DNA from: Undaria pinnatifida
Lineage: Eukaryota; Sar; Phaeophyceae; Laminariales; Alariaceae
Length of the DNA stretch: 64,000 bases
NCBI GenBank assembly: GCA_012845835.1
Contig: JABAKD010000002.1
Location: forward strand, 26,006,210 to 26,070,209
Direction: 5' to 3'
The notes under the pieces were generated by a model. That model worked only from the letters and a program-made list of their open reading frames with translations. It made no database searches and had not been told where the DNA came from. This document shows, one piece after another, positions 1-10,900 of this stretch. How positions within the stretch are numbered: the first letter of the stretch is position 1; every line of letters begins with the position of its first letter. Both the position numbers and the translations under genes were made by a program.

Positions 1-443
1 AACTCAGTACTGCTGCCACCAAACAGGCCACCCTGCACTCGTATGTCGGCACCCAAGACGAAGAAATGCTTCACCTCCCACAGCAGTTATACGTTGTTGT
101 CCTCGATTGCAAAATGGTACTGCTGTCGTGTCCATTTTTTTTGAGCGCCACCGAAAGTCGAAACTCCACCCTCACTAAAGTTGAAACTGATGGGCTCATG
201 ACTCATGGCTCATGACTCATGGCTAAAACTGCTCACATGACAATTCATCATAACGGCAAAAAAGTAACCCACCTTCCCCCTTTGTACCGTCTCATGACCT
301 GGTACGTACGTAGCCCATGTACGTGGTACTGCTGTACGTACGAGATTGCAACCTCAACCACTACTGTATCTCCGACAACATTGCTGCTGTTCCCTTGTTC
401 CGGTAACTGCTTGCTCTTCGCAATATCGCAACAATAGCGAACG
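1..443. other. Left edge, no gene seen
   Basis: No convincing coding exon. The stretch holds short direct repeats of 'actcatggctcatg' near 199-221 and scattered GTAC-rich segments such as 'gtacgtacgt' at 303-312. The open frames here lack family features. Confidence 0.4.
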
Positions 444-628
444 ATGTCACCGAAGAAACTACTCGTCCTAGGCCCAGCGCTGTTATCGTTAGCTCCATGC
501 GCTGGCGCCGAGGCAGGAATGCATTCTGCAGGCCTTGGTGTTGGGGCTACGGCGCGGACTGTCAACCGCTGCGGAGCTCTCTCGTCCCAGGCGTTGTGCG
601 TACGAGCGAGGGGGGGCGCAATTGCTGA
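444..628 (+). CDS. Possible first exon with signal peptide
   Basis: An ATG at 444 opens a frame that starts MSPKKLLVLGPALLSLAPCA, a lysine-rich n-region followed by a hydrophobic core and small residues, as in a secretory signal peptide. The frame reaches a plausible donor, GCTGAG|GTATGG, at 628/629 in phase 0. No downstream exon could be matched: the next 1.5 kb is repeat DNA. It may be the start of a real gene or a chance frame. No family is recognised. Confidence 0.22.
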
Positions 629-825
629 GGTATGGTACGTTTCAAGAGTGCAACTGCGATCGATTTTGTGTCTCCTGTTGACACGAGTGAAACGGTCCGT
701 GCTCTCCCGTGATGCGTGCCGCGTACGACCCCGCTGCTGTTGTTGTATACCTGTACGGTAGGTATCACAGATCATATTCTTATTGCAATGCTATTAATAC
801 GTATATATAGTCTATTCTATATATT

Positions 826-1285
826 TTCTTCCCAAAACCGTCAGATTTATCCCCTTGAAGGATTTATAGCTTCCACGCACAAATTGCCCCCCCCCCCCCC
901 CCTCCCCCCCCCCACCCTCACCCCCCCTCCAACCCCGCTCGCTTTTGATCAAAACCAGGCCCCCACGTCCTTCAAAACTCCGCCCCCCCCTCACCGGTTA
1001 TTCGACTTACAGGATTCACTTGATAAACGGATACATTTCCCTCCACAGCTGTCAGATTTTGTCCCCCTCAGAAACGGGTTTTATAGTTTCCGCGAACAGA
1101 CTGACTAACATCACCCTGTTGACCCTGATAGGTACACTGTAGTTGTAAGGGGAGTCGCCGACCTATATCCTTAATGAGGACACACAACCCGTAATACGCG
1201 CGATCGGAGTATCACACAGCTTGCAAAGATGAGTTTCGACAAAATCTTCATCTCACAGCTGGAGTGTATTTTCATTTTTTGTAAT
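826..1285 (+). repeat. Dispersed repeat family A, copy 1
   Basis: First of four long copies in this window (others near 42795, 51230 and 53998). Shared parts are a homopolymeric C tract, 'ctccacagctgtcag', 'acatcaccctgttgaccctg', 'ggggagtcgccgacctatat' and an end with 'gcttgcaaagatgagtttcg'. From about 920 to 1260 it is nearly identical to 42835-43190, which suggests recent spread or copying. No coding capacity is seen. Confidence 0.8.
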
Positions 1286-1307
1286 ATTTTTTTTCGTTTT
1301 TTTTCCT

Positions 1308-1618
1308 CTACTTTCCAGCTTCTGGACAAGCTGTGGTGACGGGTGTCGTCCCTTCTGTCCCCCGGTTCCTGCCTTCAATTTTTATCGCGTAGATCTATAC
1401 TTGTAGGGTTCTGCAATCCCACTGCTCGTCGATTTTTCATCGAGTGTTGCTAACTCACGCTCTCGTGCTTTCCGCAAATCAATTTGTGCACAAGAAAAAG
1501 TCCCCTCGAATTTATACGAGTACGAGTGAGTATGCACTCGGGGGGATTCGAACTCACGAAACTGACCTATACCAGGCTCGAGGATAACGTGATACGCCAC
1601 CGGGGCGACCGTTGGACC
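1308..1618 (-). mobile_element. tRNA-derived SINE, copy 1
   Basis: Read on the minus strand, the element begins with a tRNA-like head. An A-box-like segment TGGCGTATCACG lies near 1590 and a B box GAGTTCGAATCC near 1543-1556. A unique body follows, ending in an A-rich tail (the T-rich run at 1270-1310 on the plus strand). A polymerase III internal promoter and an A tail are hallmarks of SINEs moved by LINE machinery. Other copies lie at 22822-23110, 42252-42540 and 50795-51003 (all minus) and 56925-57260 (plus). Confidence 0.75.
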
Positions 1619-1631
1619 TACATACTAAACA

Positions 1632-1715
1632 GGTCTGTCTAGGTAAAGTTGCATTACCCGTAATATAACGAACTCTTGGAGAGAAGTGCGCCAACCACTC
1701 CTAACCTGGTCCGTC
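1632..1715 (+). repeat. Direct repeat, left copy, beside Fanzor-like relic
   Basis: Shares 'taatataacgaactc'-like text, 'ccactcctaac' and 'cctggtcc' in the same order with 2122-2216. The two diverged copies bracket the nuclease remnant in direct orientation. They could be ends of the element that carried it, or an older repeat into which it inserted. Confidence 0.6.
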
Positions 1716-1773
1716 TGGTTATTCGAGCATTTCCTCCACACGCGTGTCTGCAGACAGACAACCATGTGTCATG

Positions 1774-2103
1774 CTACGACCGAATTTGTCTAATGCGCAG
1801 TGTGTCCTGCTGGTAGGTCCGCGTGAACTTCTCGGGTCTCTGACCCCCGTGCGAGTTGTCATTGGAGACAACGAAAATGTTGCGAGCAAGCGTTGACATC
1901 CCGATGTCACGCATACACAGCTCGTTGTGAGATAACGGCGTGCCGCGTCGATCGGTTTCGTTGTGCTTGCCCCGTATCGGCTCGAGCACCTCGTTGCACT
2001 TCGAGCACAACTTGGAGGTGTAGTCCTCGTTCACCTCCCTGAACTCTACACTGCGTTCTTGGTTTGTAAAAGTGAGTATTACAATGCTACACACTATGCA
2101 CAT
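1774..2103 (-). pseudogene. Fanzor/TnpB-like nuclease C-terminal remnant
   Basis: The frame encodes the end of a RuvC-type nuclease of the TnpB/Fanzor group. Visible features are VNEDYTSKLCSKCNEVL, matching the 'EYxTSxxCxxC' zinc-ribbon entry of these proteins, and further on RDIGMSTLARNIF, matching the 'RDxNAAxNI' block that carries the last RuvC acidic residue. In intact members these proteins are guided by a transposon-encoded RNA to cut DNA. Only about 90 of the several hundred expected residues are present. The second Cys pair of the ribbon appears lost or shortened, with only LCMRD left. The first ~16 residues look like intron or junk, so the true fragment probably starts near 2070. Direct repeats flank it. 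The assignment rests on motif recognition; a distant IS605-type relic is the alternative. Confidence 0.6.
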
Positions 2104-2121
2104 TCGAATAGAGGTGTGAGA

Positions 2122-2216
2122 GGACCTGTTTAGTAAAGCTGCACTAACTCTGCAATATAACGAACTCGAACTCTTTGTGGAAATAAGTGGATAACCACTC
2201 CTAACAACCTGGTCCT
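2122..2216 (+). repeat. Direct repeat, right copy, beside Fanzor-like relic
   Basis: Partner of 1632-1715 (see there). It is slightly longer, with an insertion around 'gaactctttgtgg'. Confidence 0.6.
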
Positions 2217-3459
2217 TTTGAAACGTGCAACATGCAGTTTTTGATGAAATTTCGGTGTTTTACCGAAATCAACGAGGGTTGAATCTTAACTGTACGAGCG
2301 TCCGTTGGCTCGCGTAACAATCGTCCACCCAGCTCGGAACGGTTACTACAGCAGCAACGCCCGCGGAAGCCACCCGCGTGGTTGTCCCTCTGGAGTCGGC
2401 CTTACTCGTAGGCAGGTGTCGGTGCCTTGGAGAGTGAAATCCATCACCAACTCGTCGCTCTGCATTGCCCAACGTGACAAATCTCAGCCACTGCCCTCAG
2501 CGAGCTCGTTCGGTCCGCTACCTTGGTGCGGTCACTTTGTCAACTCGACGAAGCGAGCTCAGGCACTCAGTGCGCCTTCTGCAATCAGTCATGAACTGCC
2601 GATCACCTTGGGAACGACCTTGCTCAGTCTCGTTCGCTCGCGAGTGGTGAAACAGCTCGAGCAATGCGGCTGCGTAATCCTCTACACCCTTGTACCTAAT
2701 TTTCAGCTTTTTTTTTCACAAAAAACTGAAAAAATTAGGGGCCAGTTTTTTCGGGATAAGTTGTAGTTTTTTTCCGAATAATTCGGGAAAAACCCGAGAA
2801 TTTCGGGAGAAATCAAAACCTTCGGCAAAAAACTAAAAATCTCTTCGTTAAGAACGACCCTATTCTGTAAGGGCGCGTACAAACGGGGAAAACAAAACCT
2901 AAAAACCGAACAGACTTTGGTGTTTGGGGGGGGAAAGAAGAGGGTGTCCAAACGCAGTAAGCACCTGAAACACATGAGCTAAAATCAAAAACCGAAAAGA
3001 CAACGGTCGAGGTGGGGCGCCAGCACTGATGCACCATCCAGCTGCGGTAGAGGCGACGCCCAGCCCTCAAAAAAGAATGGAGTGTGCCCACACAACTAGC
3101 GGACCAGACCCTGCTGCTGCAATGGCACCGGTGTCCTGAATCAGGAGATTGGGCTGGATAAATTACAGGTGCTGGCCAAACAGCATAATCGTGTAGTTTG
3201 CTAGCACACACGATTTCAGGTTGTACAGCAGCGTTCAATTCGATCAGGGACGACGCCACGGGCCACAGTTTGGACTTCTGTGATGGAAGCTGCATTGGCT
3301 GGCACGAGCAGCATGTTGTCCATGTATCATCTGCTCTCTACCTTCTGTGTGTCTCGTCTACTGGGCGTGTGTGGCTGGTGGCTGTGGTTCTCGGCACGGT
3401 GTAGGCCCTCGCTCGGGTGCGGAAAATCGTTTTTTGGGCTATGCGATTTTAGCTTTTAA
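2217..3459. other. Unassigned region with faint coding signal
   Basis: No family is recognised. On the minus strand between about 3295 and 2990 a frame reads smoothly (it contains KLWPVASSLIELNAAVQP and, further on, DSGHRCHC). It could be a decayed transposon protein, but there is no catalytic motif to name one. The stretch 2700-2830 is rich in short A and T runs with the repeated word 'cgggaaaaacc'-like text. Confidence 0.3.
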
Positions 3460-3850
3460 CAGAGTTTTCTGAAAAATGGGAACGGAGCCTAAAATGAGAA
3501 CGGACGTTTTTTTTTAGAAAGCACACCAATTATGTACAACTAAAAAAAAAAAAAATGACAGTCCTGTGGGGCTGTACAGCAGCCTTCGAATGAGCTGTCG
3601 CTCAGGCTGGAAGTCCTCGGCATCGCCTCGGTAGCCAGCATCTAGAGAAATCACCATAGAGCCAGCGTATATCGCTTTTTGCGCCGACCCGAAGGCATGA
3701 GATGGAGCATGACCGTTCTGACAAGCTCCTCTCACAGGGCTGGCCAAGGGGTTTCGCAGGATCATTTCGGTTCTCTGATACACCACATGGTTCTGGAGAT
3801 AACGCTTGGTTCTCATTTTAGGCTCCGTTCCCATTTTTCAGAAAATTCTG
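3460..3850. mobile_element. Foldback/MITE-like element with 42-bp inverted ends
   Basis: The sequence at 3460-3501 (starts 'cagagttttctgaaaaatgg') reappears as its reverse complement at 3809-3850 with one mismatch in 42, around a core of about 307 bp. This is the shape of a small non-autonomous inverted-repeat transposon. The core holds a minus-strand frame (about 3790-3545) that reads like protein but matches no family I know. The near-identity of the arms suggests the insertion is young. Confidence 0.7.
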
Positions 3851-6010
3851 TTTTTTGCTTTCTCGAAAAATGTAATCCTCAAAACAACAGAGTGTCTGCG
3901 CTTAAGCATTTTTTCAAGGGAAATGGTCCACGGGGGTCCCCCCCCTGGTTTTTCGGTCATTTGGGGGTATAGGGAAAGCACGCCCGCGGAACGTGCCCGC
4001 GCTTGCCCCAAACTGCCTAAAATTCAATTATGACGCACTGGAAGACATCCGCAGCCTACGCCGAGCGCGCACATCGTTTTTTTTTTTCGGCCACCGTGTT
4101 GGGGCTGACGAGGCCGCGGCGAAAGAGGAGGCAAAAAAATCTCCCCGTTTGACTACAACGTGGGGGGGTATACCGCTCATAATCTACTAAATTTATCTAC
4201 TACCCCCTGTTGACCACGTTTCTCCCCGTTTTGACTGAAAACCATGCCAGGTACTCCCTTTCGACCGTTCCTGACACCCTCAAAACTGAGGACAGCGAGG
4301 ACAGCTACACGTCACCGCCCAACAGCCTGAAGAGACCACGAGCGAAACATGCAGTAGTTGCGAGTAGCTGCGATCATATATCTCCGAAAAAACGATGGAA
4401 CAGGAAACAAACTAAACCAAACATTTAGAACGAAAACAAATGGCAAGTGTATTTGCTTTTTGGGAAGGAATGGAATGGGAGAACCAGAACACATATCCTA
4501 CTATTAAGGGCAGGTCGTGGGTGTACGTGCTGCTCGGTCGGGATGCTGTGCGCGGTGCCTCGTTGTCTGACCGGAGGGAACACAGGCACATACCGAAGAA
4601 CAACAAAGACAATAACCAACGCTAAAGCAAGCCTGTGCCCATGGTTGTCGAAGGTCAAATCAAGTGCATCCTCTCATCCATCATCGAGAACGCTACGAAT
4701 GTTACATGCTATGATATGAAATGGTACGATATGATAATATACATATCATACTACAACAGCAGTAGATGTCCCCCTACAGTGCCGGTTGCCCGCTTCAATG
4801 CCTCTGAAATAGTCAAGCACAGATGTGTATGTACAACCGGTACTAGAAGTATAGGGAGTAGTGCCGGTTGTCGCGACAATAGTGCCGGTATTTACGGCTG
4901 GCACATACCGGGACTGTTGAGGGACCAGTACAGAACTGGTGTATACGAGCACTGGTACTGCTGCTTGCGGCCTCTGTTTGTTCCTCCGCTCTCGTGCCCC
5001 CTGGCCCGCGAACCCATGGCAAGGAAAACCAGCATAATAAAAACAGTACAAGACGTAGGTATTACCGCACCAAGTTATCGGTGCTATGGCGGCAACCGGC
5101 ACTACTCTGCCCACTGACACTACCGACGGTTCCCGTCTTTGCCAAGCGATTTAGCGGGCACTCTAATAGAGGGACGACGACTGGATATTTGTTACGGGAG
5201 AAAAAATTCGTCATCGAAGTACGAATACCTGTCGGTTTTACGAATGTCTGCACTGAGTGAAATTTCGTATTCGTGGTACGAATATACGTCGCGGTTACGA
5301 GTATCTAGTGGATGAAGCTGCGTAGTATCATGTGGTCACAGACTGTGAAGCAGAGAAACCCAAAACAAATAGTCGCAAACGAATACATAGAAAAGCAAAA
5401 ATTGAACACCAGACTACCGATAGCCAGCACGCAGACGCTCGGTATGAGCCAAACCCCACCTGCTGGCGAGCGGTTTGTGTCGCTGCTGACTGGTCTCTGT
5501 GATCACTCTCACCAACTCGAACTACTTAGTACCCTCACAAAAAATACACACAAACAAACTTGGAACAGCGCTCGAATGTATTCCCTCGCGGGCAATAACA
5601 ATCGTATGGTACGATGGGAAGAGGAAAGTTGACCCAATACCTGAGATGGTGTGCTGCGGTACTACGTAATTGTAACATGGTGTCGTCGCACGGCTGTAGA
5701 TGTGATCGAAGTATTATTATTATTATTATGTATGATACGATGATGCGATGCAGGGATTACAATAGGCTGGATATGCGGCCTTGTGACGCGTGCACACCTC
5801 GCGCGCAAGCAGACACGAGGGCTGCATGTACGCCTGCGCCAGCGTTAAACATCCGCGAACGAGTATATTAATTGCGCAACAACTCCCAACCACCCACGAG
5901 GTTACACGACAACAACAAATAGTGCCAGCATGATACTCGTAAATAGGCGTCCTATATTCGGATACATGCGGCGTCCTCCGGTACAGTAGAAGTACACGTG
6001 GTAGCACTCG
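3851..6010. other. Repeat-rich intergenic region
   Basis: No supported gene. At 4765-4930 and 5095-5160 there are pieces of a dispersed element with 'agtgccggttg', 'gggaccagtac' and 'gccaagcgattta'; the same element recurs near 9200-9460 and 57310-57830. An (ATT)n stretch lies at 5711-5729. Confidence 0.4.
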
Positions 6011-6163
6011 ATGTCACAACAAGCTTCTCACCCACGCAGGCAACGTCTTTCGTTTTTCGTTTTATTGCGGTTGGTCGTGCTGCTGGGCGTTGGGGCGCGC
6101 TGCTTCGTTGTGCAGGAGCTGCAAGACCGGAGTCAGCCACGGTGGATGCAGCTCAAAGAAATG
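6011..6163 (+). CDS. Candidate leader exon for the TspO-like gene
   Basis: ATG at 6011 starts a 51-codon frame ending in phase 0 at ATG|GTAAGC. It has a basic start (HPRRQRLS), then a hydrophobic run (FFVLLRLVVLLGVGARC) followed by Phe. A signal peptide ending just before Phe resembles the bipartite plastid-targeting leader of secondary-plastid algae. It can be joined in frame to 6893-7141 and then to the TspO-like exons, but neither join is forced. It may instead belong to a separate short transcript. Confidence 0.3.
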
Positions 6164-6892
6164 GTAAGCACCGGGGCGTGGAAAAGGCGGGGCGGCGGAA
6201 ACATCGCACCCGCCGCACACAGCACCCAAAAGCTCTTAGTGAACGCACGGTTACCCTTAGAGCGTAGTGTAGCATACCGTTGTCGTGCAGTGCAGTAAAG
6301 TGTAATGCAGCGTGTCTATGTGAGACCTTGCCTTGCCTTTCATGGCCTTTACTCGTCAGTTCCGATTCTCGAATTGACCCTCAAACGAAAATCTGCTGAG
6401 ACCCCCCTGTTATGGAGGCTTTACTTCCGAGAAGCAAAGAAAAAAACGCCCCCCCATTATCCCATTACAAAATGAAACGCACGCCGCAATCATACGTTAG
6501 GAAGTGGCGATGGCGTCACGTAGAAGACGGCGCCCACCTATGAAATAGAAGACAAATTGTGATTGGCCTCAGAATACACGACGGGCCAGAAAAAGCTGAG
6601 AGGGGAAGAGAGACGGGGAGGATTGCGGGGTTCGAAGGGCGCGTCGACGCGAAGGTCTGCTCTTTTGAAGTCGAAACATTTCACGCTTTGCAGACCGGGT
6701 CCGCCAGTATGTTTCCCTGTCGCGGCGCGTTCTTTTTTTTTTTTTGCCCGTTCCCGGTTCCGGAACCCGCCCCAATAACGTGGGTGTAGTTTTCAAGGAG
6801 TAGTTCTCGTTGCCGCGATTTATTTATGTCGCCGCTGTTTGCCGTTGCACCTCGGCGTATGACCCCACCCCCCCCCCCCCCCCCGACTGGAG

Positions 6893-7141
6893 GCGAAGAA
6901 AAGCAGAGGCTTCCTCACGGGGAGTGGGAATTCGGCGACGGGCAGCGGCAGCAGCAGCAGCAGCAGCCACGTATCAGGCGAGGCCACGCTTAAGCGCGCC
7001 GGGAAGCGGGCGCCGTTGGGGTGGGAGGAGGGCGCGACGGTGACGTGCACGTTGCGGGCTACTACCGTCGCGACCGTCACCCGCGGAGGGGCGGTCAGCA
7101 GCGAAGAGGGCCCTCCCACTCACCGGCTGGTTCCCGACAAC
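6893..7141 (+). CDS. Candidate second exon upstream of the TspO-like gene
   Basis: An 83-codon frame bounded by ...GACTGGAG| after a run of 17 C and by GACAAC|GTGAGT, both phase 0. It starts AKKSRGFLTGSGNSATG, then a polyserine run, then a non-repetitive part (GWEEGATVTCTLRATTVATV, ending HRLVPDN). The final donor is strong. The frame cannot start here because there is no ATG after the stop at 6860, so if real it is internal. No domain is recognised. Confidence 0.27.
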
Positions 7142-7945
7142 GTGAGTTGCCAAATGCCCGCTTTTTGTGTATAATTTCTGCTGTTGCTGCTGTGCAGATT
7201 TTCTGCTGGGTGTGTTTGCTGGACGATTTTTTCGTTTTCGTTGTTGTCTGCTGCTGTCTGTACATCGAAAATGGAGGAAGGATATTTGACTTTGCAATGA
7301 AGGCATGGAGCAGCGGTGTCGAGCGGAGTCATCTAACAGCGTGGGTCTGGCGGTTGTCCGGAGGGTTGTGGCGATAACGTAACGATTCGGGTCTCGTGGG
7401 CGGCCTCGACTTATAATACGACAGGACGAGCCTCGTATTCGATGCCTTTTGTTTTTGTTACACGCTGTCGCAATCAAGCGCCATGAAACTAGGTGGTCTT
7501 TGTTTTGTGTAGTCATACCCCGTCTCAATCAAACGACGTAGGACTGGTGTAGTCGTTAATAGGAGTAGCGCGCAGCGAACTATTCTCGATCGCTTTTCGA
7601 ACAAACGTGCAATCTACTCTCTTGTCGATGCGGTAAGTTTCTTCTCCCTCGACTTTTGCGTGGGTGCTGGGCCCACCGGTTGGCCTGGCGTTCTTGCTGA
7701 TTCCCGTGCTGCTGCTATTTCTGCAGCTGTTTCTGCTGCTGCGGCTGCGGCTGCTCCTTTGGATGTTTTTTTTCTGCAGCTACTGCTGCTGTTCCTGCTG
7801 CGGTTGTTGCTGCTGATTTCGCCGGTACTGGCTTGTTTGCTGCTGTTGCTACTGGTTTTGACGGGTATTAGCTTGCTGATATGGCCGCTGGATTCGTTGC
7901 TATTGCTTTGGTCGCTGTTGCTGTTGTTGCGGTTTGCTGCTGCTG

Positions 7946-10900
7946 ATGCCGGGTGTTGCAACCCAACAGCCCCAACTGCGGGGTGCGGGCGTTTTGGCTC
8001 TGGCGGGTCTCGGGAGTGGCGTCCTCTACGCGCTCGCTTCCAACAACCTCCTGCGGGCGGACTGGCCCATCCCCTTCGTACAGCCGTGGCAGGTAAAGCA
8101 CGTCACATAGTTCGCTTTAACAGACTATTTGCATGTGTCGAAGCACATTGGCTCAAGTTGCACCGCACTTGGCTCAGGTTGCACAGCGTTTGGCTCAGTT
8201 TGCGTCGCATTTATTTTCGCAACGTATTCGTTGCGTGCCCTTCCTGCTGCCACACCGTCTGGAAACGGTGGGATATTGCTGTTGCTGTGATGCGCGCTCG
8301 GGTGCTACTGTACCGTAGCTCATGCACGTCCACTACAGCGGAGTGGAGGTTGAAGCGTTTTTTGTTTTAGGGCGCAGGCGTTAGGTGGCTTTTTTTCCTG
8401 GTCGCCCACTCTTCCTAGACGCAGGCAGGTCGTGTATGCCACCTCCTGCGCGTCGTTTGCTTGCACCGCACAGTCAACAGGCCTCGTTTCTCGATCCCTA
8501 GTGCTGTACACGCTGCTGCCCGTAACGCTTGAGGTTGTCGAGCAACCGCCTTCGTTTTTTTCTGGCTGGTAGTCATTTTCCCCACGGCGTTGAGAAAGGG
8601 GCAAGCGGTGCATAAAAAAATATGGTGCTGGCGGCGCTTCTGGATGACATAACTGCGTAGCTCATGGTTAGTTTCCGTCCAGCCTCTTAAAGTGCGTCGT
8701 GCTTTGTGCATGTTTACCCCAGCGTGTCTTGCGTCCCACTGGACACATGCAAGAAAAAAAAAGCAGTGGCGCGGCCCGCGACGGTTTGCGTCCATGAATG
8801 TATAGCGCTTTCGGAGATGAAAAAAAAACGAGGAATTTCCGAACGAATGTTTTTGTTTTTTCGTGCTTCGAAAACCGACCCAAGGACGTTTTTTTTGTTC
8901 GCGCTTCCAAGCACGAAAAAAACTGACGAGAGCTATACACCACCAAAAACGAGCAGGTCCTCACCGCTGCAACATGGTGGGCGAACATGGCTGCGAATCG
9001 CTCTACGGGTCGTCTCGACGGCAACAGCGTCAGAAACAGCAGCAACGGCGGCGGCGGCAAGAATAAGAAGACGCCGGTGCCCCCACCAATCAGGTTTTTC
9101 ACTCCCGCCGGCTGGGCGTTCGCGATTTGGGGACCGATCTTCTTGGGTGAGTCGCGTGATGCGATAGGGGTACCGTGAGGGTCTCTCCATAGTGCCCGTT
9201 GAACAGTGCCTATTCCCGGTATAGTGCCGGTTGAACATTGCCTATTTCCGGTATATTGCTGGTTGAACAGTGCCTATTTCCTGTATAGCGCCGGTTGCAA
9301 CAGTGCCTATTCCTGTATAGCGTCGGTGAAAGCGCTTGTCACGATTGGAACCCGCTTAAACCGGTACCAGTATCGATATACTGTTCCTCATAATGCCGGT
9401 ATCCGGTATGCTGCCGGTATCGTTGGCTGGTACACACCGGAATTCTTGGGAGACCACCACTGCTGTTATATCGCTTTTGGGCCCAAATGCTTCGGACTGA
9501 AGGGGGCTCCCAAACTGAAAACTACCCAATGGTTCTAAAGTTTTACAGAGTTGTGTTCTTTAGATGCCTAGGCAATTGGAACGTTCATCGGGTTTCTACC
9601 CTTTATGGGACCCATTTGATACAGACCCAAAAGCAACCTTGCGCGATCTAAGCAAGCGTCTAGGAAGACCTCGAGGCAATTCGAGCATCATCATGCCTCG
9701 CGCTTGCCTCACAGAATCCTGTTGTGTTGCAGTGGGAACACAACTATCTCCTACACCAGCAGGTCCGATTGCTTCATGTGGCCGACGCTGTAACCGTCGG
9801 TTTTTCTGATCCGTTTATTGCGCGCCTGGAGTCCCACCGGGATTAAAGTAAGTTTTTCGGGGTGAGCGAGTTTTAGGGCGAGATGTAAAGCTAGGTCAGG
9901 TGAGGAGCCCCAGAAAAGTTGAGGTGCACTTTTCTAGCGTAGCATGCGTCCGGCCATCCATGCCAGAATAGGGGGTCGGGGGGATGTCGTTTCGTGTTCT
10001 ACGGTAGTAGTTTGAAAAACGTCTTCCAAGCACGTCGGCCGTGAGTTCGATACATTTGGGGTCGATACTCATGTTTGCAAGCTGCGTGACACACCTGCCG
10101 CTCGTTTGTCCTACGGATTGTTGTCAGGGTGAACATCGAGAACCAATTGTAATGAGGTAATCTTGCGAATACAATGCAGTATTCGTCGTACGCCTAGTAA
10201 TAATAGTTCAATAATAGGTACCTACGTAGGCCACGGGATTGGTCACCGGGTTGTTGCAGTTTCATTTTTTTTTTTTTGCAAGTGGTTGTTGTGTGAGGTA
10301 TAGAGTATAGAGGACTCCCCCAGGGAGAAAAGCCTCAGAAAAACTAGAAGGTGCAGGTGTCCCCCTACCGTAGCACGCCTTCCGGTGAGGTATAGAGCTC
10401 CCCCCGGTGAGAAAAGCCTCAGAAAAGTCAGGTGCGCCTCTCGCGTAGCATGAGCCGCAAGCAATAATCGGTGGGAGTTCAAATGTGTCGGTTTTACGGT
10501 TGTCCCGTCCTTGGCGGCTGTCCCGTCTGTCAAGACGCAGCATTGCCGTCAACCAACGTATTTGATGGGGTCGGAGTTCGTGACGTGTTGGCGGGGTTCT
10601 CCGGCGGTATTTTTGTTTTCTAAGCAGAGACCATGGGGGGGGACGGGGGTCTCCCGGCCTTGCCAAAGAGTACGTGCAGTGGCGCTGGTGTGGCTGGCGT
10701 TTAAGGTCTGCGCTACGAATGCGTTGATTGTTTTGATGCGTGTGCGTCTTCGATGGAAGACGCTGTTATATGGACTCGTATGTAAGAGTTGAGTGCTCGC
10801 CGGCGAGGTTATCCTACACTACTGGGACCGTCTATGTGTTGATTCTGCGCCTCGCGTAGATTGGGGTTTGCGATGGTGGCAATGGTGGTAGTGGTCGTAA

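Noticed and set aside
7660-8370. 236-codon Leu-rich plus-strand frame
   Set aside because: Produced by CTG/TTG-rich sequence. The frame that fits the TspO family here is a different one and ends at the donor 8092/8093.
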